A model generated the notes under the pieces. It was given only the letters and a program-made list of their open reading frames with translations. It did not search any database and was not told the origin of the DNA. Of a DNA stretch of 60,917 bases, positions 11,153 to 20,149 are shown piece by piece. The DNA comes from Neonectria sp. B-13 (Eukaryota; Ascomycota; Sordariomycetes; Hypocreales; Nectriaceae). The stretch covers positions 50,315-111,231 of the forward strand of contig NOKP01000077.1 of assembly GCA_002682825.1 (NCBI GenBank). Direction: 5' to 3'. The stretch's first letter is position 1; the number at the start of each line of letters is the position of its first letter. A program made the translations under genes and the position numbers.

Positions 11153-11198
11153 AGACCTTTCGTTCCTCAAGGCATAGACCTTTCGTTCCTCAAGGCAT
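11153..11198 (+). repeat. Perfect 23-bp tandem duplication
   Basis: The unit AGACCTTTCGTTCCTCAAG plus GCAT is present twice back to back (11153-11175 and 11176-11198) with no mismatch. A related stretch, CCTTTTCGTTCCTCGAGGCAT, occurs at about 46585-46605. Confidence 0.9.
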
Positions 11199-11673
11199 TG
11201 GGGCCGGGTATTAGATAAGTCCGTAACAGCCTTCGAATCACGAGCTTGACGCGATTAGTGTCGCTTGCAATTTTTCGCGCAGTATTGAGATATTGAGGGA
11301 TCTGGACGCGTTTTTCGAATCAGCTTGCCGGAAGTTATTTAATGGTATAAGTGTTGTATTATAAATCCAAAATATGGACAGTTAAACCTGATATGTGCTG
11401 GGAATGTAGTTGTGCAACAGGAAAATGATAAGTATTGACGGCCTTCATGACGATGTGGCACTCACGGAGCAAATCTTAAGTATACCTATCAAGACTTATG
11501 TCACCCCAATGAGAAAGCCAAGGACATTCCAGTAGTGTTTCCTCTATTGTATGCATTCTAAAATTGCGCTGTTCAGAAGCTTCATGGTGTTTTGGACATA
11601 GGGTAGCAACATTGTAGAAATGTAGGGGCATATCAATCAGTCTTTGTTAGAGGCATTCTGCCAAAATATATGG

Positions 11674-11784
11674 GCGCCCTTAACTACCCCACTTCTAATC
11701 CACTGGGATTTTGCCAGTGGAGTGGACAGTGGAATCCACGAGTGGATCCACTACGTGGATTGAGTGGAGTGGCTTTCAACCCTG
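11674..11784. repeat. MITE-like palindromic element, copy A
   Basis: A 110-bp stretch is built from repeats of the words CCACT and AGTGG in opposite orientation, with the palindrome GTGGATCCAC-type core near its middle. It begins CGCCCTTAACTACCCCACTT and ends GGAGTGGCTTTCAACCCTG. The same order and near-identical ends occur at 49579-49732. It would fold into a long imperfect hairpin. The ends suggest a non-autonomous DNA transposon, possibly hAT-like because copy B ends in CAGGG/CCCTG. No 8-bp target duplication is evident. Confidence 0.65.
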
Positions 11785-12418
11785 CTTGTAGTAGATGTAT
11801 GTTGGATCAGATCCGGAGGTTCGGGTCATGTAGTTGAAAGGAAGCCAGAGCAGTGTCCAGTTTCTCGTCGTCGCCATAAAATATATAGATTCCGTATTGC
11901 CTTGTTGCTGTGATTGTCATATAGCTGTCCTGGGTGATGACTGCTTTCCCATAATTTCACACATGTATCTCACCATTTGCCCTTAATTCTCAGCATGTGC
12001 ATTTCGTAACGACAGGCTCATAAATAGGGTCGCTAATAAAGCCCGCCAGATTACTTTCAGAAGTGGTCAAGGAGGCAGTTAACTTCTTCACTCTTAGTAT
12101 GAGGAGGTTTTGTAGTGCACGGGACCGGAAAAAGAAAGCTACGGTAACCCTTGCGAACCCCTCAATGCCTTGCGATCAATGGCCCATGTAAGTTCTATGG
12201 TTCAATCACTCACTCAATGGATTGATATCCGCTTGCTGAGCAGGTGAGAGGACCTGAAGGGTCAACCACCACCTCACTTCGCGCAGCCTATCCTACATTG
12301 GCTTACCAACATCATTTCCTCACCCGACCACACCACGAGAAGGTCGAGCAAAGCAGACGCAACGAAGTGGCATCTTCAACTCGGTCACCCAGGCCTCTGA
12401 TAGATACAAGTACACGAG

Positions 12419-12555
12419 TTCAGTAACGTGGCCACAGCGGCGCTGGGTACGGGGATCGACGGGGCAGGCATCAGCCACATGATCCACCCCAAGGCGCCGG
12501 CCAGCATCATTGACTACGCCCAAGAGGCGGCACGGGCTGGCCGGATCTCAGAGCA
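12419..12555 (+). pseudogene. RecQ-type helicase remnant (motifs V-VI only)
   Basis: About 45 codons in one frame contain ALGTGID, HPKAPASIIDYAQEAARAGR and neighbouring residues. These correspond to the T-x-A-x-G-x-G-I-D motif and the Q-E-x-x-R-A-G-R arginine-finger region of RecQ-family SF2 helicases. Nothing helicase-like precedes it (no Walker A or DEAH box) and the frame soon drifts off. The first Gly-Arg of the usual Q-E-S/G-G-R-A-G-R is altered to A-A-R-A-G-R. RecQ-like relics of this kind are common in fungal repeat-rich and subtelomeric DNA. It is certainly not functional as it stands. Confidence 0.7.
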
Positions 12556-14057
12556 CATTATAAAATGTCTCTCTAAAACTTCTCTGCCACTGACCGGGAG
12601 CCATGAAGAAGGACTGATCGCCGGCAACAAGGTCGCCGATGAAGGGCCAGAGCTTTTCTAGCCGATCCTCTAAGAATGCACGACGCCTAAAGCCCACCAA
12701 GTAGTCAAGCTGTGGTCGAGTGCTAGTCAGAGGGAGAGAGTTGCTCCATCCAGATCTCGAACACGACATCGCCCGCCCGTCGCGCCTCTTTTCCTTCACA
12801 AACACCTCATTATCATGCCGCGAGGGCAGCGACCTCAGGCTCAATCAGCTTTATTGGATTGCCTAAAGGGCTTCGCCAAGACATCTACAAACGAGTGCTC
12901 GCGGTGACACACCCCGATCTATCTTTTTGAAGACAAGGGATCTCGAGTTAAGATATAGACTTCTCAGGATACGACCAAATTGAGAGGCCCACTTGCCACC
13001 AGTTGGCGAAATGGCTGATGATCAACTGAAGTAGTGACCGTACGACCACAGAAATTGATGCGACTGAGGTGGGGTGTAGGCTGGAGAGTTGAGTTGTAAG
13101 CATCGTCGGTGTCGTCCTCGGTGTCGGTCTCCGGCGAGTAGTCGGGGAGGGCTGGACTAATATCTGGGAGGCATGGAACAACGTTGCCCAGTCCAGGATC
13201 AACGTCGCCTAGCTCCGCGTGGTTTACGGTAACTGGAAATGCTTCGACAACTCTGAGGTCGACGATGTAGCGAGTGCGAGGGGGAGGGGGTGGCTTTGTC
13301 TCATTTTGGGTGCCTGGGCTCAATGTAGTCGGTGCATTATCCTATTTATGGTAGTCGGAGGATAGTCGGGATGGGTTTGGAGGGAGAGGCGAACTGCAGT
13401 GTGGGTGAAGGTCTCTGGCAGGTGTGCGTGTGCGTGTGCGTGTGCGTGTGCGTGTGCCAGTTGAGTGTTGATATTGGTGCGGCGGCGTAAGCCATATCTC
13501 GAGGTTTGAGGTTGACGATGGGTATCATCGATACGACCGGTGTCGACGATACGACTGGTTTCAATGACACGACGACGTGGTTAGCGCGGCGCTCGTTGGG
13601 TTGCAGAGAAGCCATTTTGGGCAGTAGAGAAATGATTCTGGCAGGTAGATGGGATAAAGAGAAGTGGTCCAGACTGGTAATAGTAGGATCGTAGATGAGG
13701 TAAAGACAGTAAGACGGGATGAATCAACTGTTTTACTATTCATGTACTGGCCGTGTGACTGTAATTGTATACATGGCCTAGTGTTTTGTTTCTTTGTTGC
13801 AACAATAGGACTGCCAGTCCCTGTAGTAGCGTTCACCATTAGGGATCCAACCAAAGTAGAGTACATATTTGTCCCATCACTCTATAATATCAATGGTTTC
13901 CTCTAGCTTCTTCGCTTCTTCCTTTGCCATCCAACTCATATATCACTGTGCTCACTGCTGCAAAACCACCGACTTGTGCCGCCATACATTGCCCAATGTT
14001 CATTTGTTCCCATGCCTTTTCCCATCCTGCCTCTATCTAACATCACCTCTAGACCAT
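12556..14057. other. No confident gene; microsatellite and minor frames
   Basis: A minus-strand frame at 12964-13323 (119 codons, Pro-rich, acidic centre) and another at 13346-13615 have no recognisable motif and cannot be joined by a plausible intron, so neither is called. A hexanucleotide microsatellite lies at 13422-13457. Twice-repeated CGATACGAC(C/T)GGT words occur at about 13529-13560. Confidence 0.5.
13422..13457 (+). repeat. (GTGTGC)6 microsatellite
   Basis: Six perfect copies of a GTGTGC hexamer. On the minus strand it would encode Thr-His repeats within an uncalled frame, which is probably an artefact. Confidence 0.9.
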
Positions 14058-14304
14058 TTGCAGAGCCGACCGTCAGTTCTACAGCGACAAGCTCCGCGAC
14101 TTGGCCCGATTCCACCTTTTCCTGTGCAAGCAGACCGAAGCCAACTTCATCAAGATGCTCACATTGGGCAGTCCCCGACCATCTCCGGGCGCCCTCGCCA
14201 GAATCTGCGGCTTCAACTTTGGCTGCATCCACTTGAGAAATTTCAGGACCCGGGTTACATTTCTGGACAAGCGTGTCCGCGCTGGGAAGCCACTTCTTCG
14301 TTAG
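14058..14304 (+). pseudogene. Unrecognised protein-like remnant
   Basis: A frame of about 80 codons ends at 14304, containing RQFYSDKLRDLARFHLFLC and RICGFNFGCIHLRNFRTR. The amphipathic, Lys/Arg/Phe-rich composition looks like genuine protein, but no start codon, splice site or family can be defended. An overlapping minus-strand frame (13936-14232) also looks tolerable, so even the strand is uncertain. Confidence 0.25.
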
Positions 14305-14852
14305 GGCGGACCTCAGCCCCAGGTTAAGTCCCAGCAGCTTCAGTTGTCTGTCTCGTGTTACGGGTGAGTCGACACGGCTGGTTGTCCCCGATCGGAAGAA
14401 CTGAATGCAACCATGATTGGAACCTTGGCGAAGATGGTAGGGACAAGGTTGAACTTGGACTGAGTGGTGCAGCTGGGAGCGTGGGCGCCTGAATCACAGA
14501 AAGAAAAGGCTCTAGAGTAGAATAAGACGTGTGTAGTTGCTTTGTGAATTTGTCTTGTTTTCCCTGACTTTCCTCCTATACTTCAACAGGACTGTTCAGA
14601 GAGAGACGAGCCTTGCTTCTACTGATCGCATTCTGCTTCACCGCTAGTATTCATCTCACAGCCCATCAACAGAAGACAAAGGAGGCGGCCCGCTCGGCGA
14701 GAAGCTGGCGAATGCCAGTGGCAAGGCATTGATCAGTGAGTATTCCAGAAGAGCCACTGCTTTCTTTCAGCCTCTTTTATTCTATAGTCTGAACTGACTG
14801 TACAATAGACAAAGACCAGAACCAGACTAGCAAAGTACTGTGACCGACAGCA

Positions 14853-15320
14853 ATGGCTTCCTTTCCTGTTGATGGCTTCAAAAACAGCGTATACAACGAG
14901 AAAGTGGACATCTGGGACTGAGAACCAGCCGATCTGATGAGTATCGTGGCCTACCAGCAGGGCACCAAAAGCCAGCATCTCGAAGCTGTTGTTGATGATC
15001 TGAATGTCGCACATCTCGCGCAGTTCTGGTATCCGGACGAACGATCTGACGTTTTGGAATTCTTAGGCAAGGCTAGAGTCAACTACATCAACCTCACATA
15101 CGATCACGTGCCACATAAGAAGGTTCTGGGGCCCCTTTAAGTCGATAACATCGGCCTGTGGTATAAAGATGGAAAACCGGCATCCCTCTTGATACAACCT
15201 TTTTCATGGGACCATTTGGGCTGGCTTTGCTCGGTTTCCGAATGGGCATCCCCTTCAAGTTCGACCCGAAGGACCGATTAAGAGACCGCCAAGATATCTT
15301 CCTATATAATGAACTTCTGA
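14853..15320 (+). pseudogene. Unrecognised broken gene
   Basis: From the ATG at 14853, one frame continues to 15138 with a single in-frame TGA after about 22 codons. A TAA then ends it. The following sequence stays protein-like (VDNIGLWYKDGKPASLL) and shifts into another frame with MGPFGLALLGFRMGIPFKFD and DPKDRLRDRQDIFLYNELL. Two stops and at least one shift make it a pseudogene. I do not recognise the family; the fragments read like a compact enzyme or a conserved fungal hypothetical. Confidence 0.45.
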
Positions 15321-16782
15321 CGCAGGCAACGAGATGCAACTGCTCTCTTTGTCTCACCCTCGCGATATGCTCGTAAGAATTGGGCATTAATTGAAGCAAT
15401 AGATATCTTCAGCCTTAGTTCTATACTACAGTGACCAGTCATTGGCCGCATTAGGTTGCTAGGGAGAAGTACCATGCTTGCATACAAAGGATAGGTAATC
15501 TATTTGTGAACAGCAAGTTTCATTTAATCGACCGGCTGCGAGGAGGCCGTATTATCCAGGGGTTTTGGGTGGACTGGGATAACAAAGCGAGTTGTATGGT
15601 GGAGGACTACCATAGCTTGGATTGCGATGGTCTTACCTAATCCTTGGGTTAGTCCTGATGATGAGGGCTGGGAGAACCAAGAGGACATGCTTAGGGAAGA
15701 TTGTCGCTCGTCTCTGGGGCCGAGACCAAAACCATCCCAGTGGAAACGGAAGCCCGGGGGTGGAGAGCAGGATGTCTCAGGGGGAGATGGCAAGGGAAGT
15801 ATCACTTGGTACATTCTCATATGGGAATCACAGTGTCAACGGAGGCCAGCATATTAAGGCCGAGGATTCGGCGTGATGGAGATGCTGGACTAAGGAACTT
15901 TTAGCTCAGTCTCTTTGGAAGCAAATCATATAGCTCGATGATGGCCGTATAGTCACAATGACTTGCAAGAAAGAAACCAGGAACCATATCTATACATGCG
16001 GATGCCCTTGAATATATGATCATTGCCAAAGGTGGAAACCGTAGGTCACTTGACCCTAAGTATTGTGAGTAACTTGAAGCTGTCACCGTCATCTAGGGTA
16101 GACTTATGGACACGTAAGTCATTGATCCTCCTTTCACTATAACATGCATGCCCGGCTTCATGACCACATGTAATGGACCAGGATCCTTGAGGGTAACCCA
16201 CAGAGTTGCCTCGTTCGTCAACACTACCTCATTACACTGGTCATCGCAATCAAGCATCCTCCAGTTGGTTTATCGGTCGGATACTCGTGAATCACCTTCT
16301 TGTCGGTACTACTAAATATCGCGGTTGTAAATCGTTGAACCTCCTAGGAGTTATTTGGATAAACTTCTCCACTAGCTCAAATGGATATACCACGAGATCC
16401 GCGGTGTCTGCTAATTTCTTTATAGATATAACGTGCTGTTGATTCAGGATGTAGCAAGGTGCTGGGGTCAGTTGTTGTTTTCGCCAATCCCCTGCTTACC
16501 TGTTACCTTTGTCATTATCTTACTTTCTAGTACTTGAGGACAAGCCCCCTCATCAATCGTGAGGCACTGATTAACCTGGGGACTTTTCCTACGATGGCCT
16601 AAACTTCATGACAGTCCTCTTGCCAAGCTGTCTCAAAACTAGTCAAAAGAGAAAAGATCACCTTGCACTTCCTAGGAGACGTAAATGATAAAAGGATTCA
16701 TCTCAAGACTCAAATGTTTTCAGGACTACTTGACACCCCCCCTAAACACCAATGCAAATGATGCCATACCAACACAAGGCCT
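15321..16782. other. No gene recognised
   Basis: Short overlapping frames only (for example 15524-15820 minus and 15622-15876 plus), all without motif or consistent codon bias. I see no repeats or structured elements of note. Confidence 0.5.
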
Positions 16783-17919
16783 TCAGAGCAACAGACAAAT
16801 TTTCTGAGCCATCTTATCCTCGTTGCAGAAACACGCATCGTATTTATCACGGCAAAGATATGCCTCTCCTGCGGCAGATGCTTCAAGCAACCTCGCCGCC
16901 AGCCAAAACGCCATGCGCTCGTTCACTTCTCGATATACATCCTTCGTCCGGCGAAATAGCGCGCAACGCAATATGGATCGCAGGGTATCCTGCCAACCAT
17001 GGCACCAGTGTGTGTTTTCCAGCTCGAGGATCTGGTCTGCGGCGTCGACAGTCACTGCATTGCCCGAACCCGTAGCCACGAACACCTCCTTGTACGATCC
17101 AGATAGTGATTGGCCGGCAAAGGAGAATGTCGCGCGGACGTGAATGGATGTTGACTCAAAGTCGTCGTCGCAGATCTCGTGGAAGCATGAGTTGTCGCAG
17201 TCTTTTAAAATGTTGTTAGTGGGAGGAGAGTGGACAGGGAGGGCAGACTTACGGCATGAGATGGCAACTTTGAGCATCGCTGTGACTATGCCGACGTTGA
17301 AATTGGGCTTCGGAGTTGTGCCGAGTGGATGTTCAGAGTCGGCGGCTGCCGTGCAAAGCATTTCATTGGTTATTCGTTGGTGAGCAGAGTTGGGCGGGAG
17401 AAGCCGGTTGAAAGAAGCCGCGATTGCTTGCAATTGACAGACGACAGTGGGAGTAACAGCCGAGGCGGCGGGAGTCGGTGCACGCGTAGCAAGGAGACTG
17501 GGAGCATAGGCTTCTTCAGCCTCACCATCAGACGAGGCATCATCTTGAGCAACGAGAGGGCCGGGAAAGGAAACCTCCTCGCTGACAGATGTAGTAGATG
17601 GTCCACTTCGAGACTCAGAGGGCTGCCGATTCTCAGGAGGTGAAGTCTCGTTGGCCCGGCTGCTCAATACTTCAGCTGGCTTGATGTTTGCTCCACCGCC
17701 GGGCAGACAAGCCGGACAAGCCGGCACATCCTCCCTGTCACCCATGTCATCCATCTCGCTTTCGGTGGCGTCGTAGTCAAGGCCATAGTGAAAGGGGTTT
17801 GGAGACTCACGCCGGAGAAGACGGGCGTGCTTTGTCTGTTGCTCGGATGGATCAGATGAACCGCACTTGTTGCTAGCTTGGCTCAAGCTAGCAGATGCAA
17901 GAGGCCACGGGATTGCCAT
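16783..17919 (-). CDS. Hypothetical protein, 361 aa, two exons
   Basis: An ATG at 17919 opens a long frame. A 51-nt stretch at 17252-17202 has a GTAAGT donor, a CACTAAC branch point and an AAAAG acceptor. It is in phase, so it can be removed without changing the frame, giving 361 aa. Residues 1-150 are polar, Ser/Glu/Asp-rich and probably disordered, with a small Cys pair (CPAC). Residues from about 190 form a compact domain with conserved-looking Cys, Trp and His, including SCFHEICDDDF, FSFAGQSL and WCHGWQDTLRSILRC. The arrangement resembles a small globular cytosolic domain, but I do not recognise it. There is no signal peptide or membrane segment. The gene is flanked by repeat-rich DNA and stands alone. 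Its open frame and clean intron suggest a live gene. Confidence 0.7.
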   Translation of the reverse strand: MAIPWPLASASLSQASNKCGSSDPSEQQTKHARLLRRESPNPFHYGLDYDATESEMDDMGDREDVPACPACLPGGGANIKPAEVLSSRANETSPPENRQPSESRSGPSTTSVSEEVSFPGPLVAQDDASSDGEAEEAYAPSLLATRAPTPAASAVTPTVVCQLQAIAASFNRLLPPNSAHQRITNEMLCTAAADSEHPLGTTPKPNFNVGIVTAMLKVAISCRKSALPVHSPPTNNILKDCDNSCFHEICDDDFESTSIHVRATFSFAGQSLSGSYKEVFVATGSGNAVTVDAADQILELENTHWCHGWQDTLRSILRCALFRRTKDVYREVNERMAFWLAARLLEASAAGEAYLCRDKYDACFCNEDKMAQKICLLL

Positions 17920-19651
17920 TGAGAAGGCTGAAGATGGAAAAGTTTATGCGAAGGAGGTTCCAAATTCAAGTAGAGGAGTGAAGATGGGCAGAGTGTCTTT
18001 GAACGAGAAGTGAACCGATGGAAGGAGGGAAGTCGAGCTTTATGCTTGGTATAAATTTGGTTATACAAGATGAGTTTGGCTATTTTCACATTGCTGTTGG
18101 GCGTACAACTGTTGGAATATGATAAGACTCTACATTACAAGGCGTCTACTACGTATGATAGTCATATATGATGTATTGCATTTTAAGTCAATGCATAGGG
18201 CCATTCAACCACGGTTCAACTCTACAAGGCAGCCCATCCCACGACATCATGGGCGGCCATGACCAAAGCTGGTTTCATCGCAGCCTTATATTTAAAAACG
18301 CCTAGAAGATTCTGAAATTCTTTGATGGCTAAGAGGTATATGCAGACAGTAGAGTATAGGTTTCCTCTCGCACTTGATTGAGGCTGTAAATGGCGGAAAT
18401 GAGCTCTAACGCCACAAAATGCTTCTATATACCTATTACTAGCGACAAGCGCTTGCCGGCCAGCTGGTGGCTGATGAACTAAAACTGTTTGACACAAATA
18501 TCAGCCTTGGTTCCATCATCTCTCACTGACAGGGCTGAACAGCCAAGGCTGAAGTCACGGCTGTAATGCGGTGTCGTCATGGAACACCACCAACAGGGTC
18601 AGTTGGTGCACCCTTGTCCAACGAATAATTTGACGACATGTCAAATGAGCTTGAGGCATGGTCATGCCCAGCCGCAAGTGACGGCCACCCTGGGTTGGTT
18701 GGTGGTCATGCCCTGGCGTCGTTCTTTGTGTATGAAGCGCTCTGAACTCCCCGACTTTTCCTGCCTCTCACCCTCTCTCTATGCTCTTCCGCAGACTTCG
18801 TAAGGCCTCCAATCGGCTCACTCCTGCTCCCATCTGCACATGGATTTCCAGAACTCTGGACCCTTCAGGTTTGGCAAGCATTAGTATACTACTCTGTCTG
18901 TCTTCTGACAACACTGACAGAGGAGTCTATAGATGCCACCTGAATTTGCCGTTCACTCCCTCAAAATTATGTTTGCTTCCACAATTATGGGAAACACTAC
19001 TGGTGATAGTGGAATAAGGCAATGAATAGGCGCTAGTGAAGTGCGTTGATGCATGGTTACATTACAAATTCTATAGAAACTGTTGGTGAGCGACCACCTA
19101 TTATGAGAGAGACATGACCTTGCTAAGTGTCACGTTACAGGGCTACAGTGAGATGTGGGTAAATAATATAGTAAATTTGCCTTATCTCTTACAAAGGAAA
19201 GGGGCGGCTGTTGCCGCTTTATGTGTGCTGAGCTTTGCTTGCAGCAAAGCTCGGCTGATCCTTCGGACTGTTGTAATAACCCGAGGTAACCTCGGTTAGG
19301 CTTCCAACGCCTCAATCCAAAGCTCGGCACTTGATAACAGTACTTGAGTCGGCTTTATGACGAAGTCCGATCCCGAGCACCCTCATTCCCACAATCACCG
19401 CGTGATCACTATCTAAGGAATTGTGACACTAAGTGTAGGCGCCTTACTTTTGGCCTAGCGGTCATTAACAGAAACCCCACTGGTCCCACGGTCTCAGAAT
19501 CTGCAGCAGTTCCCAGGAGAGACTAGCGGCTACTGAAGAGAGCTAGTGGCGACTCAAAAGAACTAAGTTAGTGGCGACCCAAAAGAAATAATTACGTAGT
19601 GGACACCTAAAATAATCCTGACGGGAGCCACCATGTTGTACACTTGCTTAA
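17920..19651. other. No gene recognised; palindromes near 19.2 kb
   Basis: No convincing coding frame. GAGCTTTGCT and AGCAAAGCTC (19230-19252, 3-nt loop) form a perfect 10-bp hairpin. The imperfect 22-bp palindrome TAACCCGAGGTAACCTCGGTTA lies at about 19278-19299. Together they look like the remains of a transposon end, but no element was identified. Confidence 0.5.
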
Positions 19652-20149
19652 AGAGTCCTGAGGGACCAACTGTATCCGGTCAAAGTTGACGGTGCGAACA
19701 GGACAGTGGTACTGGACTCAGCTGGCAACGTGCTGCCAGGCGCGGCGGAGGCGCTGGGAAAGGAAAATGGCGTGACGATTGCCAAGATGCACTGGCTCAG
19801 CGACAAGGAGAATGGGAAATCCTACGGCTCGATTGTAATCTACGTCACGAAGGCAAGCGATGCGCAACGCTTATTAGAAGAGAGATACTTTCACCTCGCT
19901 GGGGAGTCGGCCAGCACCAACGTTTTCGAGCGACGCCAAGGCCCGGTCCAATGCTACAACTGTTGGGAGCTTGGTCACAAGGCCTTCACCTGCAACAGGC
20001 CCCAGCGATGTGGCAAATGTGCAGAGACGGAACACCGTCACACACAGTGCCAGGCGATCGAGCCGAAGTGCGCTCTCTGCGGAGGGCCACACGAATCGCC
20101 CAGTCGCAACTGCCGAGTGCGACAAATGCATGGCAACAATGTGTACTAA
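19652..20149 (+). pseudogene. LINE ORF1 (Gag-like) C-terminal fragment
   Basis: About 165 codons in frame end at TAA 20149. The first stop upstream in the same frame is at about 19649, so only the C-terminal part survives. Three CCHC-type zinc knuckles follow one another near the end (CYNCWELGHKAFTC, CGKCAETEHRHTQC, CALCGGPHESPSRNC). Such proteins bind LINE RNA and form the ribonucleoprotein. The preceding 85 residues form an RRM-like alpha/beta block (KSYGSIVIYVTKASDAQRLL). ORF2 begins at the ATG at 20139, overlapping by 11 nt in another frame, as usual in Tad elements. Confidence 0.85.

Larger units (their letters stand above)
10030..12418. other. Non-coding, repeat-rich stretch right of the Helitron
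   Basis: No coding frame with recognisable content was found. The stretch holds a hairpin, two short direct repeats, a pol III B-box-like motif, a phased E-box array, a 23-bp tandem pair and a MITE-like element, each listed separately. A 114-codon minus-strand frame at 10466-10810 has no motif and overlaps the direct repeats, so it was not called. Between about 11200-11670 and 11790-12418 I see only AT-rich unique sequence. Confidence 0.6.

Noticed and set aside
12964..13615. A two-exon minus-strand gene joining the frames at 12964-13323 and 13346-13615
   Set aside because: No donor/acceptor pair links them, and the second is built on a GTGTGC microsatellite.
13869..14327. 152-codon plus frame with a hydrophobic start as a secreted protein
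   Set aside because: Composition after the first 25 codons is that of a shadow frame; a neighbouring frame looks more protein-like.
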